From positions 62,001 to 126,000 of the forward strand of contig PBQA01000006.1 in NCBI GenBank assembly GCA_002724925.1: a stretch of DNA of 64,000 nt, read 5' to 3'. Source of the stretch: Oceanospirillaceae bacterium. GTDB lineage: Bacteria > Pseudomonadota > Gammaproteobacteria > Pseudomonadales > Oceanobacteraceae. This document shows positions 33,738 through 42,387 of the stretch, piece after piece; the stretch's first letter is position 1; every line of letters starts with the position of its first letter. The notes below the pieces were generated by a model. That model had not been told where the DNA came from. It did not search any database and was given only the letters and a program-made list of their open reading frames with translations. Position numbers and translations under genes: made by a program.

Positions 33738-35000
33738 ATGAAATTACACACTCTGAGCAAAAGCGGCCTGACAGTTCTGGCTGCCGCGGTTGCAAGCACG
33801 GCCTCAGCCAGTGACCTGAGAATTAACGGTTTTGCATCTTTTTACTATGGCAACGTTCTGGATAACAAAGAAATTCCGGGTGAGCTTTACCGGGGGTACG
33901 GTGAGACCGGTAACTTCCAGTACGACACTCAGTTTGGTCTGCAGTTCGCATCAGATCTTGGCGATGGTCTGACTGCGACCGCTCAGCTCACAGCAGAAGG
34001 GCGCAGTGATTATGATGCAGAACTGAGCTGGGCATTTCTTAAGTATCAGATCAGTGATGAGTGGAGTGTCAAAATGGGCCGCCAGCGCGTGCCATTCTTC
34101 CTGTATTCTGATTTTCAGAAAGTAGGCTATGCCTATTCCTGGGTAACGCCTCCTCCTGAGGTGTATAACCTCGGTGGCCTGGAGAACACTGATGGTGTGA
34201 TGTTCGAGCACCTGACGGATCTGGGCGACTTTACCTCACGCTTGAATTTCTTATTTGGTACAACAAGCCAGACCACGAACTTTGGTGAAACAGATCTGGA
34301 TATCGACAATGAAAATCAAGTCGGTCTGTTCTGGGATCTCACCTACGATGCGCTGACTTTCCACCTGACTTACACCGTATCAGAGCTGACTATTTCTGCT
34401 TACAACGACGTCGGTAATGGCATAGGCCAGACGCTTGCAGCCATCAATCCTGCTCTGGCGCTGACTGATGATGAACTGGATCTGTTGACGGTCGATGAAG
34501 ACGAAGTGACTTATCTGGGCGCCGGACTGTCGGGGGACTGGGGAACCTGGGTCGCCGCGGCAGAGTATGCCAGCATCATGATTGATGACTCACCGACCTC
34601 GAGTGACCGACAGGCCTGGTACGTGTTTACCGGCTACCGCTGGGATGCCTATACATTGGGTCTGACGTATGCAAATTACAGCTCATTGAACAATGACGAC
34701 ACCATTGATGTACTGACTGACAAAAACATCGAGGCCACAATGAATGCTGCGGCTGCTGGCGCCACTAATGATGTCTCTGCGGCTGGCATCGAGCAATTGG
34801 TTGGAGCGATTCCCGATATTTACCGTGCCGGCGAAGAGTCTTCGGCGGTGACAGTGAGCTTGCGGTATGACTACCACCCAGCGGCGGCCTTGAAGTTCGA
34901 ATATACCCAGGATGATGTCACTCAAAAGCCTGAAGATGGCACCGGCGAGCGTGAGTTTTCACCAGCACTCGTACGTGTCGGCGTCGACCTGATGTTTTAA
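33738..35000 (+). CDS. Outer-membrane porin-like beta-barrel
   Basis: A 420-residue exported protein. The signal peptide ends at about residue 24 (ASTASAS). The mature part has alternating hydrophobic strands with aromatic girdles, such as FASFYYGN, WSVKMGRQRVPFFLYSDF and VSLRYDY, and a terminal Phe in VGVDLMF, the BAM recognition end. The segment after SDLRINGFASF and the GRQRVP element recall the alginate/phosphate-type porin superfamily. It begins an apparent operon with the PstS-like gene 15 bases downstream. The solute is unknown; phosphate or another anion is a guess from the neighbour. Confidence 0.78.
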   Translation: MKLHTLSKSGLTVLAAAVASTASASDLRINGFASFYYGNVLDNKEIPGELYRGYGETGNFQYDTQFGLQFASDLGDGLTATAQLTAEGRSDYDAELSWAFLKYQISDEWSVKMGRQRVPFFLYSDFQKVGYAYSWVTPPPEVYNLGGLENTDGVMFEHLTDLGDFTSRLNFLFGTTSQTTNFGETDLDIDNENQVGLFWDLTYDALTFHLTYTVSELTISAYNDVGNGIGQTLAAINPALALTDDELDLLTVDEDEVTYLGAGLSGDWGTWVAAAEYASIMIDDSPTSSDRQAWYVFTGYRWDAYTLGLTYANYSSLNNDDTIDVLTDKNIEATMNAAAAGATNDVSAAGIEQLVGAIPDIYRAGEESSAVTVSLRYDYHPAAALKFEYTQDDVTQKPEDGTGEREFSPALVRVGVDLMF

Positions 35001-35015
35001 TAGAGGAGCAATTTA

Positions 35016-35444
35016 ATGAATATCGTAAAAAGTGTACGCGTTGTATTCAGCACAGTGTTGCTCTCATTGTTTTCTGTCGCCAGCATCGCAGAAATTTCAG
35101 TGATTGTTCATCCATCAAATGAAGCTGGAATTTCAGACGCTGATATTAAGAAAATTTATCTCGGCAAAAGCTCGAAGTTTCCAAACGATATGCAGGCAGA
35201 ACCTCTGGACCAGAAAGAAGGGTCGGACGTTCGTCAGCAATTTCTGGGCGCTGCGGTCGGTAAGTCCGAGCCTCAGATGAAGTCGCATTGGTCGCGTCTG
35301 ATCTTCACAGGCAAAGGCGTACCGCCTAAATCTCTTGATAGTGATGCTGCCGTGATTGATGCCGTTGCAGCTGATCCGAAAGCGATTGGTTTTGTGGACT
35401 CATCAGCGGTAACGGATGCGGTGAAGGTTGTAATGACCTACTGA
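35016..35444 (+). CDS. Small PstS-like periplasmic binding protein
   Basis: A 142-residue protein with a signal peptide (about 1-25, cleaved after SIA). The remainder resembles a half-size phosphate-type periplasmic binding domain: ISDADIKKIYLGKSSKFPN, then GSDVRQQFLGAAVGKSEPQM with a KSHWSRLIFTGKG segment, and VAADPKAIGFVDSSAV near the end. PstS proteins are about 320 residues, so only one lobe's worth is present. Such small PBP-like proteins occur beside porins and sensors rather than with ABC permeases. None of pstC, pstA or pstB is nearby. AGAGGAG precedes the ATG, 15 bases after the porin stop. Confidence 0.78.
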   Translation: MNIVKSVRVVFSTVLLSLFSVASIAEISVIVHPSNEAGISDADIKKIYLGKSSKFPNDMQAEPLDQKEGSDVRQQFLGAAVGKSEPQMKSHWSRLIFTGKGVPPKSLDSDAAVIDAVAADPKAIGFVDSSAVTDAVKVVMTY

Positions 35445-35491
35445 GTTTTACGCTGCATAGTCAGCTGTAACTGCGAAGAGCAGCACCTCTT

Positions 35492-35527
35492 AAGCCCCGG
35501 TGAATCGTATGATGCGCCGGGGCTTTT
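35492..35527 (+). terminator. Terminator of the porin/binding-protein operon
   Basis: AAGCCCCGG pairs with CCGGGGCTT around a 16-base loop and runs into TTT. It lies 48 bases past the stop of the small binding protein and 66 bases before rlmI. Confidence 0.75.
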
Positions 35528-35592
35528 CGCGTATACTGCCGCGCTCTGTTGATCATTCCTTTTACCTCTCTACTTATACCGGAGCCTGTTTC

Positions 35593-36789
35593 ATGCTTAC
35601 TTCTCTGCGCCTGAAGCCAAAGACGGAACGTCGTCTGAAGTCTGGTCACCTTTGGGTGTACAGCAATGAAGTGGATACCGTACAGACACCGCTGAAAAAT
35701 ATAGCGGCAGGCGAACAGGTGGTGATCGAGGCGGCAAGTGGTAAGCCACTCGGCGTTGCCGTGATGAATCCCGATCAATTAATTTGCGGTCGTCTTATCA
35801 GTCGCAGCCCGTCTCAGTTACTGGATGCTTCGCTGATTGTTCACCGACTTCAGGTGGCTATGAGCAGTCGCGAGCTTTGGTACCCTCATCAGTGTTATCG
35901 CTGGGTGTATGGTGACAGTGACGGTCTGCCGGGCCTTGTTATTGATCGCTTTGGTGATGTCGCCGTGATTCAGATCTCCAGCGTTGCAATGGAGATGCTG
36001 CGCGATGACATTATCGATGCGGTTCATAAAGTGGCGTCGCCGGCGACCATCGTACTGAAGAATGACGGTAAGCTGCGCGCGGTTGAAGGTCTCGACGAGT
36101 ACGTCGATATTGTTCATGGTCAGCTCGAAGACGACTGTGCCCCGCTGATTGAAAACGAGACCCGCTTTATGGCGCCAGTCATTCATGGTCAGAAAACCGG
36201 TTGGTTTTATGATCACCGTGAAAATCGCGCGCAACTTAATCGCCTGGTTAAAGGTAAGCGTGTGCTTGACGTATTCAGTTATGTCGGAGGTTGGGGCGTG
36301 CAGGCTGCCAATCATGGCGCCAGCGAAGTGCATTGCGTTGACGCTTCAGCGCAGGCGCTGGATTGGGTCGAAGAGAATGCCGCACTGAACGGCGTAGAAG
36401 ACAAGATGCATTGCTGGGAAGGGGATGCCTTTGCCGCTCTCAAACAGCTGCGTGATAGCGGTGAGCGGTTTGATATCGTCGTGGTCGATCCTCCAGCGTT
36501 TATTCCTCGTCGCAAAGATGTAAAAGCCGGGGAGCAGGCTTACAAGCGTATTAATCAGATCGCGATGAGGTTGTTAAATAGAGATGGCATGATCGTCGCG
36601 GGTTCATGCTCTATGCATCTGGCGGATGATCGCTTGCCCGATATTCTGCGGGTTCTTGGGCGAGAGCTGGATCGTGAAGTGCTGATTCAGCACGTGGGCT
36701 CTCAAGGGGCAGATCATCCGGTGCTGCCTGCTATTCCGGAGACCCGTTATCTGAAAGCGGTGTTTGCTCGCGTATTGCCAACGCGCTGA
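35593..36789 (+). CDS. rlmI: 23S rRNA (cytosine-1962-C5)-methyltransferase RlmI
   Basis: A 398-residue class I methyltransferase. The N-terminal PUA domain has TERRLKSGHLWVYSNEVD. The Rossmann methyltransferase domain contains GWFYDHRENRAQLN, VLDVFSYVGGWGVQAA near residue 225 for SAM binding, DVVVDPPAFIPRR-like VVVDPPAFIPRR near 297 and SCSMHL near 337. Start at the ATG at 35593 with GGAG upstream. A longer frame from 35500 runs through the terminator and is rejected. It is convergent with the imelysin gene, six bases apart. Confidence 0.9.
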   Translation: MLTSLRLKPKTERRLKSGHLWVYSNEVDTVQTPLKNIAAGEQVVIEAASGKPLGVAVMNPDQLICGRLISRSPSQLLDASLIVHRLQVAMSSRELWYPHQCYRWVYGDSDGLPGLVIDRFGDVAVIQISSVAMEMLRDDIIDAVHKVASPATIVLKNDGKLRAVEGLDEYVDIVHGQLEDDCAPLIENETRFMAPVIHGQKTGWFYDHRENRAQLNRLVKGKRVLDVFSYVGGWGVQAANHGASEVHCVDASAQALDWVEENAALNGVEDKMHCWEGDAFAALKQLRDSGERFDIVVVDPPAFIPRRKDVKAGEQAYKRINQIAMRLLNRDGMIVAGSCSMHLADDRLPDILRVLGRELDREVLIQHVGSQGADHPVLPAIPETRYLKAVFARVLPTR

Positions 36790-36795
36790 GAGCTG

Positions 36796-37974
36796 TCAGC
36801 TACTCGCGGGAATCTGCAACCCGAGCTGATCGTTGATCTGTTTCAGTGTGATCAGTAAATCCAGCATCTGCTGGCGGCACGCAGATTGACCTTCGAGGTA
36901 AGACACAGCCGTTTGCCAACCCGCAATGCAGGCTGTATCGGCGCTGGTCAGAGTGATAACTTCGGCCAGTAGAGTAAGATCTTTTTCCTGCTTGCGCGCT
37001 GTCAGTAAAGGTTGAAGCCCACTCGCCCCGTCTTCAGAGATTAATACCTGACGAATACCGCGCATAATGGCTTCTACGTCGACAGGTGTACCACCACTGA
37101 AAGGACTGCTGCCAGTGTCCGTCAGGTAATTCGGAAGCAGGTCCTGTTCGATGATGCGGTTGACTGTCAGTAGGCTGGCTTGCAGTGTTTCTGTCGGGGT
37201 CGCGGCAGACAGCAGTTGAGCATAATAACCCTGGGCCTCCGGTGATGGCGCCCAGCGCATTTGTAGCCGCTGAAGGTCAGCAATCAGTATATCGGTGAGT
37301 GTCGCCAGATAATCTCCGCGACGCTGCTGATGAGCCACTGGGCTGCTATCGTCCTCTTCAGGTTTTGCAGCAGTGCTGTCGAAATCAGACGCAGGTCGCT
37401 GGCCATGTTCTCCCCAGAGAATGAACTCAATCGCGTGGTATCCCACACTGACGTACGTCGCATCGGAAAACTGGTGCTGCGCCAGCAATGAATCTCTGTC
37501 GATGACCAGAGTCGTGTCATTAACGATCCCGGTAAAGGGATAGCCCTCAAGGTAATCAATGTAACCCGGTTCAATAGGCCAGCTGTTGATCTGTTGAGCC
37601 AGGTGTCTTCGTGTCAGCTTCGCAGCAAACCATTCGCTGGGCTCGCGCACAGGAATATCTGAGGCCGCGAGCGATGAAAGATAAGCAGAGTAACTGGCGC
37701 GCCAGTGGCCCCTGGCCTCTTCGAGACGCTCAGGCGTTGCGTTCTTACGCAGTGCTGCTGCGCTGGACTGCAATGCCTGTGCGGCTTCTACCGATTTTGA
37801 GAGTTGAGCATAGGCGATGTTAATCAGGCGTTCGGGATAGGCTTCATCAACCGCGAGGCTCTCTGGTTCTGGCAGGCTTGAAACTTCTCTGCTCATAGGC
37901 TTGCTGTGCTCGCTGTCAGAGCAAGCAGAAAGGAGCATCAGTGATCCAAGCAGAACGGAGGCAATGCGCTTCAT
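36796..37974 (-). CDS. Imelysin-family lipoprotein
   Basis: A 392-residue predicted lipoprotein with lipobox LSAC at about 15-18. The helical body shows the imelysin/M75-like pattern: WRASYSAYLSS near residue 90, WPIEPGYIDYLEGYPFTGIVND near 135 and the conserved GYHAIEFILWGEHGQRPASDF near 178. This resembles the GxHxxE motif of iron-regulated imelysins such as IrpA and the ICMP proteins. The family is linked to iron or heme uptake, but the enzymatic activity is disputed. It stands alone here, without the usual di-heme peroxidase-like partner, so the ligand is unknown. Confidence 0.82.
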   Translation of the reverse strand: MKRIASVLLGSLMLLSACSDSEHSKPMSREVSSLPEPESLAVDEAYPERLINIAYAQLSKSVEAAQALQSSAAALRKNATPERLEEARGHWRASYSAYLSSLAASDIPVREPSEWFAAKLTRRHLAQQINSWPIEPGYIDYLEGYPFTGIVNDTTLVIDRDSLLAQHQFSDATYVSVGYHAIEFILWGEHGQRPASDFDSTAAKPEEDDSSPVAHQQRRGDYLATLTDILIADLQRLQMRWAPSPEAQGYYAQLLSAATPTETLQASLLTVNRIIEQDLLPNYLTDTGSSPFSGGTPVDVEAIMRGIRQVLISEDGASGLQPLLTARKQEKDLTLLAEVITLTSADTACIAGWQTAVSYLEGQSACRQQMLDLLITLKQINDQLGLQIPASS

Positions 37975-37998
37975 TGATTCAGTCTTCTTATGGTGATC

Positions 37999-38658
37999 TC
38001 AGTCTATTCGCAGGCTGATCACTGGCCAGCCGTTGGCTTCCGCTTCCGCCTGAAGTGTTGGATCAGGGTCGACAGCCACCGGATGATCGACCAGGCGCAG
38101 AAGTGGCAGGTCGTTGTGTGAGTCACTGTAGAAGTAGCTGCCTTGCATATCGTGCTGGTGCTCTTCCATCCAACTTTTCAGGCGGGTTACTTTGCCATCC
38201 TGAAAGCTAGGTATACCGACGGTTTTACCGGTATAGCGTCCATCAATGACCTCCGGATGCGGGGCAATAATGTGTGCAATGCCCAGGCGCTCAGCGATCG
38301 GGTACGTCACAAAGCCGTTAGTGGCTGTGATGATCAGCAGGGTATCTCCGCGCTCTTCGTGGTGGCGGATCAGGTTTCTGGCTTTCTGGCTGACCAGTGG
38401 CTCAATACGGTCGTTGAGGAATATATCCCGTTCTGCGTGCATGTGATCGGCGTCATATTCAGTCAGAGGACGCATCGCAAATTCGAGATACTCATGAATA
38501 TCCAGACTGCCCGCTTTGTACTGTTCGTAAAAATGATCATTGCGGCGCTGGTGGACTTCGGGGTCAACCAGACCGCGGTCAACGAGAAACTGGCCCCAGG
38601 CGTGGTCGCTGTCGCCTGAAAGAAGCGTATGGTCGAGATCGAAAATTGCTAATGCCAC
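37999..38658 (-). CDS. HAD-IB family phosphatase (SerB-like)
   Basis: A 219-residue soluble HAD hydrolase of subfamily IB. Motif I, FDLDHTLLSGDSDH, is at residues 6-19 with Asp nucleophile. Motif II is in LLIITATNGF near 112. The Lys/Asp region YFYSDSHNDLPLL near 178 supplies the metal site. Related to phosphoserine phosphatase and to HAD-IB enzymes that act on lysophosphatidic acid or histidinol phosphate. The specific substrate is not inferable. The start is a GTG at 38656-38658. It precedes the divergent rppH, a common placement in Pseudomonas-like genomes. Confidence 0.86.
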   Translation of the reverse strand: MALAIFDLDHTLLSGDSDHAWGQFLVDRGLVDPEVHQRRNDHFYEQYKAGSLDIHEYLEFAMRPLTEYDADHMHAERDIFLNDRIEPLVSQKARNLIRHHEERGDTLLIITATNGFVTYPIAERLGIAHIIAPHPEVIDGRYTGKTVGIPSFQDGKVTRLKSWMEEHQHDMQGSYFYSDSHNDLPLLRLVDHPVAVDPDPTLQAEAEANGWPVISLRID

Positions 38659-38817
38659 GGTAACCGGCCCTGTATTGGCAGATGAATCAGAAACAGATCG
38701 CTATTCTAGCGGGAACAAGCCATACTTTCCTTATTATGTTTTACGCACCGACGTGCACCCTTGATCTTTGCGATAAAATCGGCAAGGTTGAGTGAATAGA
38801 TAGAGTTGGATGGCATT

Positions 38818-39309
38818 GTGATAGACGAGCATGGGTATCGTCCGAACGTCGGCATCATCATCTGCAATGCAATGGGGCAGGTGCTGTGGGCCCGTCGGAT
38901 TGGTCAGAATGCCTGGCAATTCCCACAGGGGGGAATAAAGCGCGGAGAGTCACCGGAGAAAGCACTGTATCGTGAACTTCAGGAAGAAGTCGGTCTTTTA
39001 CCCGAGCACGTACAGATCATCGGTTCGACCCGCGGTTGGCTGCGCTACCGCCTGCCAAAGCGGATGGTAAGACGCGACAAGCGCCCTGTGTGTGTTGGGC
39101 AGAAACAGAAGTGGTACTTGCTGAAGTTGCTGGCAGAAGAATCAGAGATTAACCTCTCAGCGACGGGCAACCCAGAATTTGATGGGTGGAACTGGGTAAG
39201 TTATTGGTTCCCTCTGGGTGAAGTCGTGGCCTTTAAGCGCGATGTATACCGGCGCGCACTGGCGGAGCTGGCACCGCGTATTGCAAGGTTGCAACGTAAG
39301 TCCGGTTGA
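38818..39309 (+). CDS. rppH: RNA pyrophosphohydrolase RppH
   Basis: A 163-residue Nudix enzyme that removes pyrophosphate from 5' ends of mRNA and starts RNase E-dependent decay. It begins with the family pattern [16 protein letters not shown]. The Nudix box [20 protein letters not shown] continues VGLLP. The GTG at 38818 is preferred because RppH proteins begin with (M)IDxxGYRPNVG. A TTG at 38806 would add four residues. It is followed after 64 bases by ptsP, a conserved pair in gammaproteobacteria. Confidence 0.94.
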   Translation: MIDEHGYRPNVGIIICNAMGQVLWARRIGQNAWQFPQGGIKRGESPEKALYRELQEEVGLLPEHVQIIGSTRGWLRYRLPKRMVRRDKRPVCVGQKQKWYLLKLLAEESEINLSATGNPEFDGWNWVSYWFPLGEVVAFKRDVYRRALAELAPRIARLQRKSG

Positions 39310-39373
39310 GTCCGGAAGATAATAACAACGAATGAGATAAACTGAGCCTAATAGCGAGGCCAGAAAAGAAAGC

Positions 39374-41659
39374 ATGCTCGATATACTGAGACGTATCGTA
39401 CAGGAGGTCAGCTCAGTTACTGAACTGAGTGAGGCGCTCAAGGTAGTGGTTGCCCGGATTCGCGAGGCGATGCAGACCGAGGTATGCTCAGTATATCTGT
39501 ATGAACCAGACGAAAAACGCTATGTCCTGATGGCGACCGAAGGTCTGCGTCAGGATGCTGTGGGTAAGGTCAGTCTTGCTGGCTCACAGGGCCTTGTCGG
39601 CCTGGTCGGCACCCGCGAAGAACCTCTGAATATCGATAATGCTCCCGAGCACCCCCGCTTTCAGTACTTATCAGAAACTGGGGAAGATCCTTTTTTGTCT
39701 TTCCTGGGTGTACCGATCATTCACCATAAACGCCTGTTGGGTGTGATGGTGGTGCAGCAGCGCGACAGCCGCCAGTTTGATGCGGGTGAAGAAGCCTTTC
39801 TGGTCACTATGTCGGCGCAGTTGGCCGGCGTTATTGCGCATGCCGAAGCGACCGGCAATATTCTGCATATTCCTCAGACAGCCACTGAACCCAAAAAGAG
39901 TACGCGCTTTACTGGTGCTCCGGGTGCTCCGGGCGTTGGTCTCGGTACAGGTGTGGTTATTTCTCCTGCAGCCGACCTTTCAGGCGTTGTTGACCGTGAG
40001 CCTGAGTCGCTCGATACCGAACTTGAGCGCTTTGATCTGGCATTAGAAGCCGCGCGGGAAGAGATACGTTCACTGGGCGGCAAGCTCAAAGGCGAATTAC
40101 GCCCTGAAGAGATGGCACTGTTCGATGTGTACCTGAACATGTTGGACGACAATGCGCTTGGTGCTGAAGTTAAAATTGCGATCAACAAAGGTAACTGGGC
40201 GCAGGGTGCTTTGCGTCAGGTTGTGATGGAATATGTGGGGCACTTCCAGATGATGGAAGACGCCTACCTGCGTGAGCGCGCCACAGACATTCTTGATCTG
40301 GGCACGCGCATCCTTGCGCACTTGCAGGGTAACGAAGCGACCTCCCGCCCTGATGATTACCCCGACGATACCATTCTGGTCAGTGAAGAACTGACGCCAG
40401 CTATGTTGGGTGAAGTGCCGACTGACAAGCTGCGCGCCATGGTGTCGGTGAAAGGCTCTTCCAACTCTCATGTGGCCATTCTGGCGCGCGCCATGGGCAT
40501 TCCAACCGTCATGGGCGCGGTGGATTTACCGCACGCTCAGCTGGACGGCAAAGACCTGATTGTTGATGGGTATCGCGGCCTCTTGTTCTCGAATCCGAGT
40601 GATGAGCTGCGTGAGCAGTACTATGCGATTTATGAAGAAGAGCAGGCCCTTGCCGAAGATCTTGAAGGGCTTTTGCATCAACCTGCTGAAACACTCGACG
40701 GCCACCGGATTCCGCTGTGGGTAAACACCGGCCTGATTACGGATGCTTTACGCAGCCGTGACCGGGGCGCCGAAGGTGTGGGCCTTTACCGCACCGAAGT
40801 CCCGTTTATGATGAAGGATCGTTTTCCTTCAGAAAGCGAGCAGCAGGAAATCTATCGCGAGCAGCTGGAGACCTTCAGCCCCGACCCGGTGACCATGCGT
40901 ACGCTGGATATTGGCGGGGATAAGGCGCTTACGTATTTCCCGATTAACGAAGCGAATCCGTTTCTGGGCTGGCGTGGCATTCGCGTCACCCTCGATCATC
41001 CTGAGATTTTCCTGGTGCAGGTACGCGCCATGATGAAGGCCAGTGAAGGCCTGAACAATCTGCGCATTATGCTACCTATGATCAGTAATGTGGCTGAGGT
41101 GGATACCGCGCTGCATCTGATTTACCGTGCGCATGTCGAAACCCTTGAAGAAGGGTTTAAGGTCGAGATGCCAGAAGTCGGCGTGATGGTAGAAGTCCCG
41201 GCGGCGGTGTATCAGATCAAGGATCTGGCTCAGCGGGTCGATTTCCTGTCGGTCGGCAGTAACGACCTGACGCAGTACCTGCTTGCGGTTGATCGCAACA
41301 ATCCTCGTGTTGCTGATCTCTATCAGGCGTTTCACCCCGGTGTGCTTCAGGCGCTGAAGCGTATTGTCGATGATGCCAAAGCGGAAGGTAAACCGGTCAG
41401 TGTCTGTGGTGAGTTGGCGGGTAACCCTATGGGCGCTGTTCTGCTGATGGCAATGGGCTATGACTGCCTGTCTATGAACGCGACGAACTTGCCGAAAGTG
41501 AAGTCGGTACTGCGTGGTATCAGCCGGGAATGGGCAGAAAAGCTACTCGAAGAAGTTATTACTATGGAGAGTGGTGAAGTCATCGCATCAACCTTGCAGT
41601 TGATGCTTGAGAAGGCCGGTTTCGGACGCATTATCGGCCCGAATGTCGGCCTGAACTAA
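39374..41659 (+). CDS. ptsP: Phosphoenolpyruvate-protein phosphotransferase PtsP (EI-Ntr)
   Basis: A 761-residue enzyme I of the nitrogen PTS. The N-terminal GAF domain is at about 15-155. The PEP-utiliser N domain is at about 175-300. The phospho-His segment GSSNSHVAILARAMGIP is near residue 362, and the PEP-binding barrel contains GGDKALTYFP, GWRGIRVTLDHPEIF and the catalytic SVGSNDLTQYLLAVDRNN near 625. It phosphorylates NPr (PtsO) and, through it, PtsN, signalling nitrogen and potassium status; GAF binds glutamine in E. coli. ptsN and ptsO are not in this window. Possibly co-transcribed with rppH. Confidence 0.95.
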   Translation: MLDILRRIVQEVSSVTELSEALKVVVARIREAMQTEVCSVYLYEPDEKRYVLMATEGLRQDAVGKVSLAGSQGLVGLVGTREEPLNIDNAPEHPRFQYLSETGEDPFLSFLGVPIIHHKRLLGVMVVQQRDSRQFDAGEEAFLVTMSAQLAGVIAHAEATGNILHIPQTATEPKKSTRFTGAPGAPGVGLGTGVVISPAADLSGVVDREPESLDTELERFDLALEAAREEIRSLGGKLKGELRPEEMALFDVYLNMLDDNALGAEVKIAINKGNWAQGALRQVVMEYVGHFQMMEDAYLRERATDILDLGTRILAHLQGNEATSRPDDYPDDTILVSEELTPAMLGEVPTDKLRAMVSVKGSSNSHVAILARAMGIPTVMGAVDLPHAQLDGKDLIVDGYRGLLFSNPSDELREQYYAIYEEEQALAEDLEGLLHQPAETLDGHRIPLWVNTGLITDALRSRDRGAEGVGLYRTEVPFMMKDRFPSESEQQEIYREQLETFSPDPVTMRTLDIGGDKALTYFPINEANPFLGWRGIRVTLDHPEIFLVQVRAMMKASEGLNNLRIMLPMISNVAEVDTALHLIYRAHVETLEEGFKVEMPEVGVMVEVPAAVYQIKDLAQRVDFLSVGSNDLTQYLLAVDRNNPRVADLYQAFHPGVLQALKRIVDDAKAEGKPVSVCGELAGNPMGAVLLMAMGYDCLSMNATNLPKVKSVLRGISREWAEKLLEEVITMESGEVIASTLQLMLEKAGFGRIIGPNVGLN

Positions 41660-41676
41660 GATTCTTTCGGCAAGGG

Positions 41677-42237
41677 TTACCCCTGCCAGCGACGAACCCG
41701 CCCGGTATCCAAATGAACAAAACCGCTTTCTGGATAATAACCAACACCGCCACTTCTCAATTCTAACGCTGCACGATGCAGTTCTTTGTGGGACACGCCT
41801 GGTATACGTAAATCAATGGCGCGACCTTGCATGTGCAGACTCTTCTTCGCAACACCAGAAGAACCATTGCGCAAAGCTGCATTGGTTTTAGGCGAGCGGT
41901 AGCCAGAGATGATATACATCGGCTTGTTGGGTGAGAGGCGGGTTTGTAGTTCGTACAGATCCTGATACAGCTTGCGATCCATGGATATCACGTCATTCGC
42001 GCGGAAATCGCGAACCAGCATGTCGATCATTTCAATTTCGCTGTCGATGAACTGTCCTTGAGACCAGAAGGTGCTTTTGACCGTTTCACCTGTGTGAATG
42101 TTGTACAGGTTCAAAGTACGATCAGGGCTTGAATCAATAACAGATTCTGAAGCGGCGTAAGCATTAGTACTGAGGCCTGTCATACCTGCAGCAGAAACAG
42201 CGGCAAACTGTTGCAGAAAACGGCGACGGTCCAGCAT
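41677..42237 (-). CDS. DUF882/YcbK-type peptidoglycan peptidase, Tat-exported
   Basis: A 186-residue exported protein with a twin-arginine signal (DRRRFLQQFAAVSA) cleaved near AYA. The catalytic domain is of the M15/DUF882 type. Zinc ligands are expected from SGYRSPKTNAAL, then KSLHMQGRAIDLRI (His and Asp) and GFVHLDTG (His). This is the D,D-carboxypeptidase-like layout of YcbK (MepK), which cleaves 3-3 cross-links in E. coli. It lies downstream of an L,D-transpeptidase gene (YcbB type) on the same strand, as in E. coli ycbB-ycbK, so the pair probably makes and breaks L,D cross-links. Confidence 0.88.
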   Translation of the reverse strand: MLDRRRFLQQFAAVSAAGMTGLSTNAYAASESVIDSSPDRTLNLYNIHTGETVKSTFWSQGQFIDSEIEMIDMLVRDFRANDVISMDRKLYQDLYELQTRLSPNKPMYIISGYRSPKTNAALRNGSSGVAKKSLHMQGRAIDLRIPGVSHKELHRAALELRSGGVGYYPESGFVHLDTGRVRRWQG

Positions 42238-42387
42238 GTTCTGACTCCTGTTACATTGGGATTACAGTGAAAGGTCAGTATGCCAAAAGTCCAACGGAAA
42301 AAATCTGAACCAGTTCATCAGTAAGTTCGTCACGACAGGAGTGTCACGTCTGTATTTCGTAAATACGCGCCAGTGTGTAAGTAGTTG

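Noticed and set aside
38806-38817. TTG start for RppH four codons upstream of the chosen GTG
   Set aside because: RppH orthologues begin at (M)IDxxGYRPNVG, and the GTG at 38818 gives exactly that.
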